Source: Anisakis pegreffii (taxonomy: Eukaryota; Nematoda; Chromadorea; Rhabditida; Anisakidae). From it: DNA of 64,000 nt. Both the position numbers and the translations under genes were made by a program. Shown in pieces: positions 12,401 through 23,077 of this stretch. Numbering within the stretch: the stretch's first letter is position 1; every line of letters starts with the position of its first letter. Under the pieces are notes generated by a model. It made no database searches, was not told the origin of the DNA, and was given only the letters and a program-made list of their open reading frames with translations. The DNA lies in NCBI GenBank assembly GCA_035041965.1, contig JAPYMA010000261.1, positions 1 to 64,000 of the forward strand, read 5' to 3'.

Positions 12401-14632
12401 TAATAGCACGTTTTTTTTTCGGTTCATTCTCATGCGCGTTATCATTTGAAGTATTTTTCGCTGTATTCATAACGATGAAACTGTCACAGTAGTTGTTCAT
12501 TGTCACGTTCTCAAAATGTCAGTTTTTCGAGAGCATAACTTCTCAGAAAATTGAGTCATCTTCGGAGAAGATAGAGTGCAGAGAAGACAAAATGAATTTC
12601 TTCAGGTAGTGATCGGCATCAATCGCAAGTTCGTGACAGTAATCGATCCAGCAAAACATGAATGCCTACTAGCGCAACCGTTGTTCGATTGTTCATGGAG
12701 ACGCATAGATGTGTAAGTGAATTTTTAAACGATAATGTCGCATAACAAAATTTGACCTTATATAAAGAGATGCATGTTTAGCGATGTGAGAAGACGATTA
12801 AATTGATCATGTGTATGAGCTTGAATAGCTCATGATGGAATACGAATGCTATCGCCCGTATTTATTCAATTTGAATAGCGTGAATCCTCAAAGGTCACAG
12901 CTCATTACGAATGCATAGTTAGATCAAAGTTATCCCTAGCAAATATCAGTACATTTTGCATTCTTCGACAGTCTTTTCGGCACAAGTTCACAACGATATC
13001 AGCACTCGTAGGCACATCTTCATGAATTACATCTCGGCTGATAACCTAGGCATCAGAGAGTTTTATTTTGATGTCTAAACACGAAATACTTACATCAGTT
13101 CAATGAACACAGCTTTTCGGTGACTGAAAAGAGATGCAGTGATACGTTCGATAAGAGATGTGACAAAAGTGATTATAGGTGTTCATCATGTGACAAATCG
13201 GCGCAAAAACATTCTCCACCATGTTGTCCAACGGTTGACATGCCATGCTTCTTGCTTCATTTCCCGGCAGATGACTCTGAGCAACTGAGAACACCTGACA
13301 AAAGCAAATTGTTACAGGTTACTATTATGCATAAAATTGTTTTTGGTGTTGTACAATGCACAGAATTCATACACTGCAAGCTTACTGCGGAGAAAATTTT
13401 ACTTAAAAAGATATTGTTCCTGTTTTCTACAGATATCTATCAACTAAATTGATGCATATGAATGCATTTATACATAAATTTCACTGCTGTTCAATTTCGA
13501 ATTTTTCTGTTCTCGTTTAATCAACAAATAAAGTCAGTGGTAAATCTTCCGAAGTGAACCTTCCGAATAAGTGATGATGATGCTTGTTCAGGTGTTCAGT
13601 CGACAAGCCGTCATGATGGAAGCATTGATGAATGCGCTCTATCGTATCGCTTTGTTGGAAGCAACTGATGAATTCAGTGATGTCGAGTATGATGAAGAAA
13701 AGATCAGCGAAGAACAAGAGCGCAATTGCAATCATTGTAGTGTTGAGCAAAGGGTTGAGATTGAAGTTGAGGCAATCGCTATTGAAATCAAAGCTGAGGA
13801 AGATTTTGAAGTTTACGATGAAGATCCAGCTGAGGTTAACAGAAGTGCTGATCGTGTAGTTGATCCTGCAGGTCACTCAAAACCATCGCTCGAATCGACG
13901 ACTGCTGCGGAGATCAAACTGGAAGATTCCACAAAACAGTTGGCGGTCAATCCTAAGGATCAGTCCGCGCATGCAGAAGTATCCAAAAATTCCGATAAAT
14001 CCGCCACAATTTCCAGAGATTCTGCCAGAGAAATGGAATCACAACAACGCCAACCAGCCAAGAAACCTGCTCCACTTCAACGATTCGCTGCTTACGTTCA
14101 GCAGAAAATCAGTCCATCTGATGAGGAGGGCCGCAGTTTTGCAAGCAAAACCGAGTCTAAAGCTGCTGTTGGGAAAGGAAAACGCTCAGATGGAGACGGT
14201 GGAAATCATAGCGCTGGAAGTGCTGGCAGTAGTAGTGGGGACAGCGGTACGGAAAGTAATGAAAATAATTTAGCTGATAATACAGGCTCGACAGGAAGTC
14301 GCACACCAAATGGTAGTAGAAGAAATCATTTGGGAAGTCTGAAATTCCTTCGTGGTCTAAAACGACGGTCCACTACGACAAACGCAACCGCAGCGAATCC
14401 CCAAAACCACGACAGGGGTCGTAACAAACACGTGGAGGGTGTCAAGAGCGCTGATTTCAACCGAAAACACGCTGTTTTGAGTTATTCGACAAGCAGATCT
14501 CCCGGTGTCACTTCAGGACAGGCAATATTTTTCGTGAATAATTTCAGTAAGTTATGCTTGGCTACATTTGATGCGGATGGCAAGTGTGTTGACGCCCAAG
14601 GCTCGCTCAGATGGGTTCTGCAAGAAGCATAA
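6491..14632 (+). CDS. FRMD8: FERM-domain protein, FRMD8 / Bili (iTAP) ortholog, 13 exons
   Basis: In animals FRMD8 is a cytoplasmic FERM scaffold that binds iRhom and stabilises iRhom/ADAM17 at the cell surface; fly Bili modulates Wnt signalling. Exons: 6491-6667, 7118-7358, 9142-9254, 9465-9673, 9739 (or 9805)-9947, 10300-10434, 10807-10970, 11226-11401, 11709-11909, 11992-12088, 12606-12712, 13113 (or 13179)-13317, 13592-14632 (TAA). All phases match, giving about 1024 residues (human protein: 464). Residues about 1-300 are Ser/Pro-rich and probably disordered. F1 (about 303-361) has ITVFWPDNRG and ALWMVSDLL. F2 opens EVQLKAHHIPYEIRNSW, and APFYGAAFFDG marks its end and the entry to F3. F3 ends VFSRQAVMMEALMNALYRIA. 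The tail (about 700-1024) is acidic, then Ser/Asn-rich, then basic. No ankyrin repeats are present, which argues against KRIT1. The start is fixed by the acceptor at 6477. Confidence 0.9.
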
Positions 14633-16010
14633 CGCCTTTCGACTGTTTTTATTGTTGTTGTTGTTGTTATTCAGATTATAAGTTCATTGCAGAGGAAATT
14701 GTTCCATCTGCGTAATTATAAACTAAGCCTTAAAATCGCGTGATATGTACACAGTTTTCTCATCTCTTTGTATACTTGTATGTAAATGTTAGTTAAATGG
14801 TCTTCAATATGCTGATTTTGAAATGGTTCTGTTTACGAGCTTATACGACGAACGAAACTATTTTAATGGATCGGAGCTTTCGTGTCGAATGATCATGACA
14901 AATGATGAATCGATTCTCAATATTACTATTAAATTTCTGAATGCTTAATTTCTGTTTTCCTCTCGTTTCCATTGAAAATACATCATAATTCATTCTTTGT
15001 ATTCGTTTGTAATTTATATTCCTAGTTAAATTTTATTTCGATTGCATTCTTAGCGAATTTGCGTTCTAATTTCCTTCCTTCTTTCATTTGTCATCAAATT
15101 CTTATTGTCATCATCAGCGCATTCGTTTTACACTCCCTTCTTCATTTGCTTATGGTTTGTTCTTTAGTCGAATCGAGTGCTCCTTGTCTTTGTCTATTCT
15201 TAGATATTCATAATGGCATTTTGGTCAGCATAAAAATGCATTTGCTTTTTGTTCTTTTCGTTGTTGTGATGCCCGAAGCACGGCTTCACAACTGGAAATT
15301 TCGTTAATATGTTTACGCTATGAGTTTTCTCATTTGCATGCTAGCACCAGACCGAATCAACGACAGAAGAGATGCTATTGATTTGTATGTTGGATATAAA
15401 TAAGATTTTATCAAGCATTAGACTATAAATGTTTTATGGTGAGTGAGTGAGTGAAGATTCTCTGGGGAGTTCAGTCATTGTAAATATGTTCTGCTAATAT
15501 TTTATACGCATTTGCTTGCATATACCATTGGTATTGCAGAGCATCTGACTTGGAAATGTATTTCAGTATAATATTACTTCATCATTGTATCAAACGCTTC
15601 ATTACAAGCTATTATCAATGCACTCTTGAATGGGGAAATTATCAGTATACTGGCGGAAGAGTAATTTGTGATAATATTCCCGACAGAACAATATTTGTAT
15701 AAGTTACGCCACTTTGGTAATTCCCACTGTAGTTTTGGTTCTCATTAAAGGACACATAGCCTCATCCAATGTTTTTTTTTGTGTACATTGCGAAGAGTTA
15801 ATTGCAACGAATGAGTAGAACGGCGGCTGAATTTCATGGCAAATTTGTAATTGCTTGAGGTTATTTGGAACCATAGGAATACGACAGCGTTAACATTATC
15901 TATAAGTATGATATGTAATCATGGATATACGTTGGACGTGATGCTAGTCCCATCATTCATCATTGTTATTATTATTCATTAATTGTAAATCGTGTAACGG
16001 TAATAAAACA
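14633..16010 (+). other. Probable 3' UTR and polyadenylation region of the FRMD8 gene
   Basis: No coding signal follows the TAA stop. A (GTT)n run lies at 14651-14670 and a (GTGA)n run near 15436-15453. The first canonical AATAAA I see is at 16002-16007, about 1.4 kb past the stop; weaker ATTAAA-like hexamers occur earlier (for example near 14930). The true cleavage site cannot be told from sequence alone. Confidence 0.4.
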
Positions 16011-17676
16011 TTACTTTTCATTCTTTTGCTATTTGACAACGTTGAATTATTCATTGACGAATTCAACGACCTAAAGAGTTGATTGTGGGCTCAATTGCGA
16101 TTTGAAAAGAGCCTTTTGAGAGATATTCAGAACGATATATCCGCAAAAAATGACCTTATTGAGGCACTCCACCAAAAAAAGAGTGAAAGTTTATCAAATT
16201 TTCGACTTTCTGATGTGAAAGTCAATTACACGATGATATTGTCATGTGATTTCATTCGAAGACTTGCTATATGCTTGAGTGGATGTTATGATTGGGATTT
16301 CTCAATCATGAGACGTTAGAATGCTGATCTTCTGAACAGAGAACATTTTCGTTTCCAAACATCGATCATAAACATAACATATACATGGATAACTATTAAA
16401 TCCCATATTCTCAATTCTCAAATCCCAACTGCACATTCAAATGAACATCTGACTATGTAGGCGTGCGTTTAATTGGTGATAAATTCATCGAGGTTTTTAG
16501 CTATTCACCACGTTCAGTGAGGAGCTCAGCTGTGCTTCTTTTATTCTTGATTACAATCTCTCTAAACGGATTACTCGCTCAGTCGCATGCTACTGATATT
16601 TGATTATCTCTTCGTGCATAAATTTTGAAGTTTTCTCAAAAGTTTCCCACAATTAATTGATATGATTCATTTATGCGTTATTCGTTCCATGTTTCGTTGC
16701 GATAGTTTCAAATTTTTTCATGGTGAATACGCATTTTCCAATCGAACTAATTCATTCACAATACTGTTTCGGGATATGAATTCATTAGAACTCTGTCTTG
16801 AATTGATGAATTCATTTCAAACTGATGGATGAAACAACTTCTCTAGTCCGCATGAAGTCCGCATTCAGTATTCAAGCGTGAAGATTCCTTGCTCAAACCT
16901 ACAAATTTGTTAATAGGAAACTGACATTATGAACACAAATGATCAAAACTGTTCAATGACGAAAAAGAAGCTATTTATTCGGAATTTTCATTTCAAAAAT
17001 TCAAGTTTGTGATACACAGTTCATCAGTGCTCATACAAAAGCACGCAATCTATTTATTGTGATAATCACTGAGATGTTATCGCTTATTTTAAAATATCAG
17101 AATTCATTTTTACACTGAATTGTGATTGTTTTCGTTTACGAAAGTCGTGACGTGATGGTGCTTGCAAAAAAATCATTTGCAGCAAAGAACACTCACGAGT
17201 TTCCTAGTCAGATTTGCAGTGAATAAAACTGAGCATTTGCTAGCCTGAGTAGGTGTTCTCATTAATAATTTTCTTCGTTTTCTGTGCTATTTATTGTTTA
17301 CATGTTTACAAACGAAAAGCTTGAATATTGTTTACATATGGACGAACGTAAAGACTAGAAGAGTGTAATTTTTGCAATAAACGAGAGGTGCTTTAGTTTG
17401 TTTATCATAATATTATTATCAGCATTGCTACTGTTATTATCATTACAATTGAGATATGTGAAAGAAGCATGTCCGAGATTGTTTTTATGCTGCGACGACG
17501 TAAGCTGACGTGATCTGACTGAAGAGCTCGAGATCTGGTAAACTTTAAGAGACATTCCGATGAAATCAACACCAATCAGCTAGCGATAAAGTTTTGAAGG
17601 GCTGCAAAATTTTGTGTAGGCACGATTTTAGAGCGTTAGAAGCTGTCAGTGAAGACGACTGATCGTCAGACAGGTT
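16011..17676. other. Intergenic, no supported gene
   Basis: AT-rich. One frame at 16083-16319 (+) has a coiled-coil-like start but poor splice boundaries, and I do not call it. Confidence 0.5.
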
Positions 17677-18213
17677 TCAGTGATGTTTTCCAAGTCTTGA
17701 TGAATCAGATGTTTTCTGGCTTGGTCTAAGGGTCAATGCATCATCCTGCAACCAAATTCTCCTTCATCATCACCAGCAAAACACCTACGTAGCTAGACTC
17801 AAACGAATGGGCGGCAGGCCTGCCTCGACTCAACTCAGTATGGCTCCGTTCTGAAAACATGGCGACTTCTTCTTTGTATGTTAAGGATTTTCAATGTTAT
17901 CGCCCAAAATGAGTGGCTAATTCTCCAACATTTTACTCCTCAGCACATTTTCCTCCATCGGGCAAGACCAACTTACCAGATATTTCACTTGAATGGGACA
18001 GAATATTGCTGCAATTCAACGTTTAAGTCGTGATTTTATTTATTTTGATCATTTAAAAATGCTGTATGTGACTTTTTTTCAGTTTTTTTTTCTGCCCTAC
18101 TCTCATTGCTCGTTTTAAGCAAAGCGGAAGCGGCTAATCATCTATTGTCACCCATAACCAATTCGTTGGCTTATTAGCAGTGTGCATAACATCACAGACA
18201 GTTCTCCTTTCAT
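17677..18213 (-). CDS. Candidate four-exon small secreted protein, unrecognised family
   Basis: Four short minus-strand exons join in phase: 18152-18213, 17977-18008, 17789-17850 and 17677-17745 (TGA). Together they encode 74 residues. The start codon lies 7 bases after an AG (18221-18222), which could be a trans-splice acceptor. The first 15-20 residues are hydrophobic (LSVMLCTLLIS), like a short signal peptide. The remainder is hydrophilic and Ser-rich, with no domain I recognise and a C-terminal GKHH. Support comes from matching phases, good donors (GTAAGT at exon 2, GTAGGT at exon 3), TTTTCAG and TTGCAG acceptors, and locally raised GC in exons 3-4. Weak points are the GTGACA donor of exon 1 and a last intron of only 43 bases, shorter than any in the FRMD8 gene. 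It may be a chance assembly. Confidence 0.35.
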
Positions 18214-18574
18214 TATATCGCTCATCAGACCAAAACTCGAGCGATTTGCAGTCTCTCTTTTAACTTAGCGGCTCATTCCTTCAATGGAGCATCCTTGGAA
18301 GAGAAAAATGCCGAATTCATATTCATTCAAGCTATTACTACATGAAATATATTGCGTTGACCAATCATTGAGTTTAAGCATCCAAAATGTTTCCTTAAAT
18401 GTTGCAATTTATGTATTTTTTCCATTATGAGCTCATACTTTCATCAACGATCACATAGTTTACGATGCAATTGATTGTTCTAACAGAACACATCTATTCG
18501 GTCAAGATTCTGTGATAATATAAGGTAATTTATGTAGATTATTACAAATTCAAGAAGATATTTTACAGTGAAAT

Positions 18575-18950
18575 CAAATTTCTCATTCTTTTGACATCGT
18601 TTCTGAAGTTCATCTCATTCTTTACGGGACTTCAATGTGAATTCTCATTCTTTTCGGTCATTTCTCGTTTATTTCTCAATCTTTTTCAGAAACTTTCGGT
18701 CGTTTTCTCAATGTTTACGTCAAACTTTCAGTCGTCCTCTCATTCTTTTCGCAGTGATACTGTTCAGTGGTGTATGTTTGTTGCACATCAGTACATGATC
18801 AAATCTAATGAAATCGATCAATTAGTCAAGCGTTCAACTCATGTTGACTATGTTGTATGGCTTTTATCACTCACTGCAAAGCGACTAATGATGACAAACT
18901 TGAAAAAGGATATTCATGTGGAAATCACCTCACTTCCGCATGATTGATAT
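18575..18950 (+). repeat. Dispersed repeat, modules A and B, third copy
   Basis: Module A here spans about 18580-18760 and again carries TTCTCATTCTTTT-like units at the same spacing as 3975-4160. Module B follows. One frame is open from 18591 to 18947 through both modules, and its peptide lines up with the 3.9-kb copy (FISFF, EFSFFS, FLNLF, SHSFRSD, THVDY, DIHVE). Module C is absent after it. Confidence 0.7.
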
Positions 18951-19762
18951 AAGCAATCATGATGTAATTATAAGTAATCATTGTTCTTAAAACAGCTTGA
19001 GCTCACAGCTTCGTCCTTGATCGTATATTTGAAAGACAATTAAAAATCTGACAGCTCATGTTCGCTTGACTAAAATAAAGTCATAACTTCACTCTCCTAG
19101 ATTAACTGTGAAGTTGGCAGCTAACATCCTTGAAAAATACTGCTGAAAAAAAAACCCATTCGCAACCTCCCTGACATCCCTAGATTACCCAAAAATGGGT
19201 AATTTCCCCCTTCGCCTATGGGAACCACTGGCTAACACCATCAGTGCGCAACGTTTCATAGTAATTTAGTAATTTAGTAAAGCATCGCACAAATATTGAA
19301 GAAAGATACACAGTGTTAAGTGAGAATCGCTCTTCTGAGTAATATTCATGTGTTTCGTTTGAATGCTGAATGATAAATCATTGCCTTTGTCTTTCATTGA
19401 ATGCATGAACGTGCTGCGTCGTTTGTTTTGGCAAATCCAATTATTCAACCGAATACAATGGTCAATTCAAGAGGCAATTTCGATTCATATGAGAACTTTA
19501 TGGAAAGGTACTTATGGACTATGAGTTATACTTTGCTGGATTCATCACTGCCATCAGCATTACTATTGCTCCTTCCTGGTCACGATAGATTCATTATTAT
19601 TGTTGCTTTCTGGTCAAGCATTTAGGTTTAGCTGCGATTTCGATGATGATCTCTTACGAAACTAATTTCCACTTCCAGTATTAACTGGTTAGGTTTCCCG
19701 CTTACTTTGATACATTTCTCCTGACCGTGAACAAATTCCCCCCGTCTGAGTGGACTTCTTTC
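18951..19762. other. Intergenic between repeat copies
   Basis: Holds the short palindromic module described separately at 19171-19230 and otherwise no supported gene. Confidence 0.5.
19171..19230. repeat. Short dispersed module with ATTACCCA/TGGGTAAT palindrome
   Basis: An 8-bp perfect palindrome with a 4-base loop (arms 19184-19191 and 19196-19203) is followed by a C-rich tract and GGGAACCACTG. A diverged copy sits at 43172-43221, where the palindrome is imperfect but the order (attaccc, gg.taattt, caccc, gaaccactg) is kept. Both lie near TTCTCATTC-type sequence, so the module may be one end of the same mobile family. Confidence 0.5.
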
Positions 19763-19794
19763 AAAAATGTTGCTTGGAAGCAAGCAACATTTTT
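19763..19794. repeat. Perfect 14-bp hairpin, GAAG loop
   Basis: Arms at 19763-19776 and 19781-19794 are exact reverse complements around a four-base loop. It lies just upstream of an exon-like block and 190 bases before the next A-B repeat copy. It could be a fold-back remnant or a structured RNA element. Confidence 0.7.
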
Positions 19795-19811
19795 GCTCTG
19801 AGGGGTTTCAG

Positions 19812-19929
19812 CTCCAAGAAATACGACTCAATATTCACCTTTGAACTGGACGAATCCGAAATAACTCGAAAGTTGTGGCATCGTGATAAGATTCTCGTTC
19901 AGTTATTGAGCACGTTCTATCCGGCTGAG
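19812..19929 (+). CDS. Exon-like coding segment, possibly carried by the repeat
   Basis: The segment sits between GGGGTTTCAG and a GAG|GTTTGC donor-like site. It is open for 39 codons, with locally raised GC and a protein-like composition (contains FTFELDESEITRKLW). No matching exon on either side could be joined. It directly precedes the A-module copy at 19.99 kb, so it may be a gene remnant belonging to that element. No family is recognised. Confidence 0.2.
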
Positions 19930-19984
19930 GTTTGCCATAACTTGAGGGAATTCGTACGTATTCTTACAAAATCGGAAAGTTATT

Positions 19985-20330
19985 TCACAGAAAATTTGAA
20001 ATTCTCATTCTTTTGACAGCGTTTTCAATATTCATCTCATTCTTTTTCAAGTTCCATTATAAATTCTCATTCTTTTCGATCACTTCTAGCTACATTTCTC
20101 AATCTTTACCATAACCTCTCATTGATTTTCTCAATCTTTCCAACAAACTTTCAGTCGTTTTCTCATTCTTTTTGCATGCACACTAACGAGCCATACCGTT
20201 GTTGTTGCAGACAAATGCATGATCAAATATAGTGATGTCAATCAGTGCACGTCATGTTAATCGTCGATTGTGTTGAACAACCAGTCTCGTTAATCGATAC
20301 CGATAGAGCAATAGTGAAGGCTTGAATTCA
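19985..20330 (+). repeat. Dispersed repeat, modules A and B, fourth and most decayed copy
   Basis: TTCTCATTCTTTT-like units recur from 19998 to 20175, and the sequence then continues into a B-module remnant (about 20195-20330) with frameshifts and stops. The frame that is open in the copies at 3.9 and 18.6 kb is closed here within module A. Confidence 0.65.
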
Positions 20331-23023
20331 GTGCTTATGTAAATGACACAAACTATAAATACCATTATATTATGAGCATTGGATTCATTCCTCGTCTAAC
20401 ACAGGAGGATGCAATTGACAGATCAGACATTCCGCATTCATCCGGCTGAGATAATCCCGTAAATTAAGCTGATATTCGATGAAACTTTCAATTTCAAGCT
20501 CGGAAACATTTCACAGTACAGAATAGTTTCTTTTAGTAACCTTTCGGAGAATATCATAATCTCAATACATCTAGTTTGCTCGCTATATCTCAATATATAT
20601 CATAAGAATTATGTATTGCCAGCATTGACTGATTGAGAATGCTTTGCAGTGCTTTCTTCGTGCATCAATTGTCAATTTCTGATTGCATCTATTAATCATC
20701 CAGTGAATAATCTCGATAATATGAGCATTATTTGCATCAGTTGCTGCAAAACGAAGCAATCCAATGGCGGTCAGAGTTATTGTTGGATGGCAACCAATTC
20801 AATGTTCACATCTGTGCCATGGTCCTATGCGTTAATCCACTGAAACTATCACATCGATAGGAAAGTAAAGCGTCGATAGGAACACTCAAATTTCGTAGAA
20901 GATTCATCTTTATTTACATTAGATTCATCAGATATCGACCGACTCAACCTACAAATCCAATTTTAGTCTTTTTTACTGTCATAGATATTGCTTCAAGATC
21001 CATGAGCTTCAAATCAATGCTCATCCTGATGAGTCTGTTCCGAGTAGCTGAATTATCTATGAAGTGAACAAAAAAATCTTTAATTTTCTCGCACCATTTG
21101 TCAGCTTTAACAGATGAGTGCACATGATCGAACTTATACGATACAACCGCATTAGCAGATCCTATCAGCAGTATTGATTTCTCTGTTTGGAATTTGCATT
21201 GCTTGAAATTTCTTATAACTATTGAGAATAACTGATTTTCTTTCGTAATATTTCAAGTGAACCCTCGTTTATGAGGCGTAGTAACTTATACAATAATTAA
21301 GACGACTGGGACCATGGTCTTGAAGTCTGACTAGTAATAATAATGGTAATTTCTTTGAATTGCAACCAGTTTTTTGAAAAGTCCAGTGCAAACTAAAATT
21401 TCTCAGCAACGAACTGTCATTGCAACAAATTTCGAGTAATTGCTATGTTAAAGCAGCCGACGAAAGCCAATTGAAATTTGTTTTTTGCAGTTTCCTCGAA
21501 TTGCTTCGAATTCTTGTGGAGGATTACAGTTGATAACTGATAATTAAAAGCAGACTTTAGCAGTCTTTTAATCATAATTATGATAATATCGCGCTTAAAA
21601 CATCACTTTTAGAACATTATGTTTAGTATGCGTTATTTAGTACGTTTAGAACATTCATTACTCTGTCAGCTGGCAGAGTGCTAGTTCTTCAGTCATCGTC
21701 TTTAATGTGAGCTACCATTGTGTATCTCCCTGAGTTAATTACCCCTTCACTTTATCAGATTGTTATATAGTATTTATGATTTTTTCTGCAGCAAGGCAAC
21801 ATTTCGTGAAGTGTTCAATCTATTGACTACTGGAAAAGTGAAACTTCAAACAGCTGAAAAGCTAGCATTAGTGAAAGAAGACTTGAGAAGCGTTCAGTTT
21901 TTCTTAAACAACATAATGACATCAGCTTATTGGATATGTATCGTGTGAAAATGTTAAATGTTTTACATTCCACACACGAGAATCACGCAAAATCTGAAAG
22001 ATCTCTACTGGGATGCATTAGAAAAAAAAGGAGTCGAGCCAGTTCTTTCAAATCCACTATCATTTTTGCTATAAAAAGATTTGTCGAAGATGTTAGTCTA
22101 AGAAGATAATCTGAAAATAAGCATTCTTATAAACAACTCCTTTAAGATATCACTTTCTAATCTAAATTATCTCACGAAAACATATCCACGTTTCATTCCA
22201 GATGACAATATCAGCGTTGTTTTCGCTTTGATTACTTATGGTGTTTGAGAAAGTGACCAGAAGCAACATTTGCAAGTGTCATTCGTATAGTCGATTGGGA
22301 TAATTGAGTGATTGGAGTAATTGAACGACAGAACTACACAGTAATGATGCATCAAGACAGTTTTATTCCCTAAGTTTGCAGTAAGTTTTTATGATGTTAA
22401 ATAGTTTGAAGTATACAGTCAATATGAATTTAATATCGCATTTAATAATAATTTTGTATGATATCCATGATAACTACAAATGGTAATTATCATTCCTGTG
22501 ACGAGAGAACAGAATTTCAATTGGTTATCTTTATTCGACTTAGGTGCGGTGTCTTAAACTCAATCATATTGCAATTCTTGCATTCAATTGAATCTTTTGG
22601 TAAATGTACGTCATAAATCTCCTCAACAATAGAGTCAACAGCGGTCGCAGGAATAATAAAATTAATGAGAATGACGACTAATACAATGATTTTAATAATA
22701 ATAATAATAACGATGAATAATTATCATAATAACAATCCTAACAAACACAATGGTATTCACGATAGTAATTACATTTGTCACAAACGTTAATAATAATAAT
22801 AACAACAACAGTGATATCGTAGCGATTATGTTGATATTTTGGAAGCAGGATCTCACGAATCTCATAACTGTGTAGGTAGCGCGAATAATAGTATATATTA
22901 TCGTAATAACAGGACTTCATCGATGAATCTAATACGCAAATGGATTTGATCTATTCAATAGTCTATTTGCATAATTCAGTTGGCCAATTTACCGTTTATC
23001 AAATTGAGATATTTACTAGTTGG
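20331..23023. other. Intergenic with AT-rich microsatellites
   Basis: No gene is supported. (AAT)n runs lie at 22692-22710, with degenerate AAT/ATC sequence to about 22830. A short open block at 21775-21948 (+) follows TTTTTTCTGCAG and looks weakly protein-like, but has no partner exon. Confidence 0.5.
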
Positions 23024-23077
23024 AAAGTGCATTTTGGGTTTAGCACTTTTCAAAGTGCTAAACCCAAAATGCACTTT
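23024..23077. repeat. Perfect 26-bp inverted repeat with 2-base loop
   Basis: Arms at 23024-23049 and 23052-23077 are exact reverse complements separated only by TC. Part of the arm (GGGTTTAGC) recurs once more just downstream at about 23096-23104. No flanking open frame explains it. A perfect hairpin this long is very unlikely by chance. It could be a recent fold-back insertion, a hairpin RNA locus, or an assembly or replication artefact. Confidence 0.85.

Noticed and set aside
16083..16319. Coiled-coil-like open frame downstream of FRMD8
   Set aside because: Poor splice boundaries and chance length. It lies just past the probable 3' UTR end.
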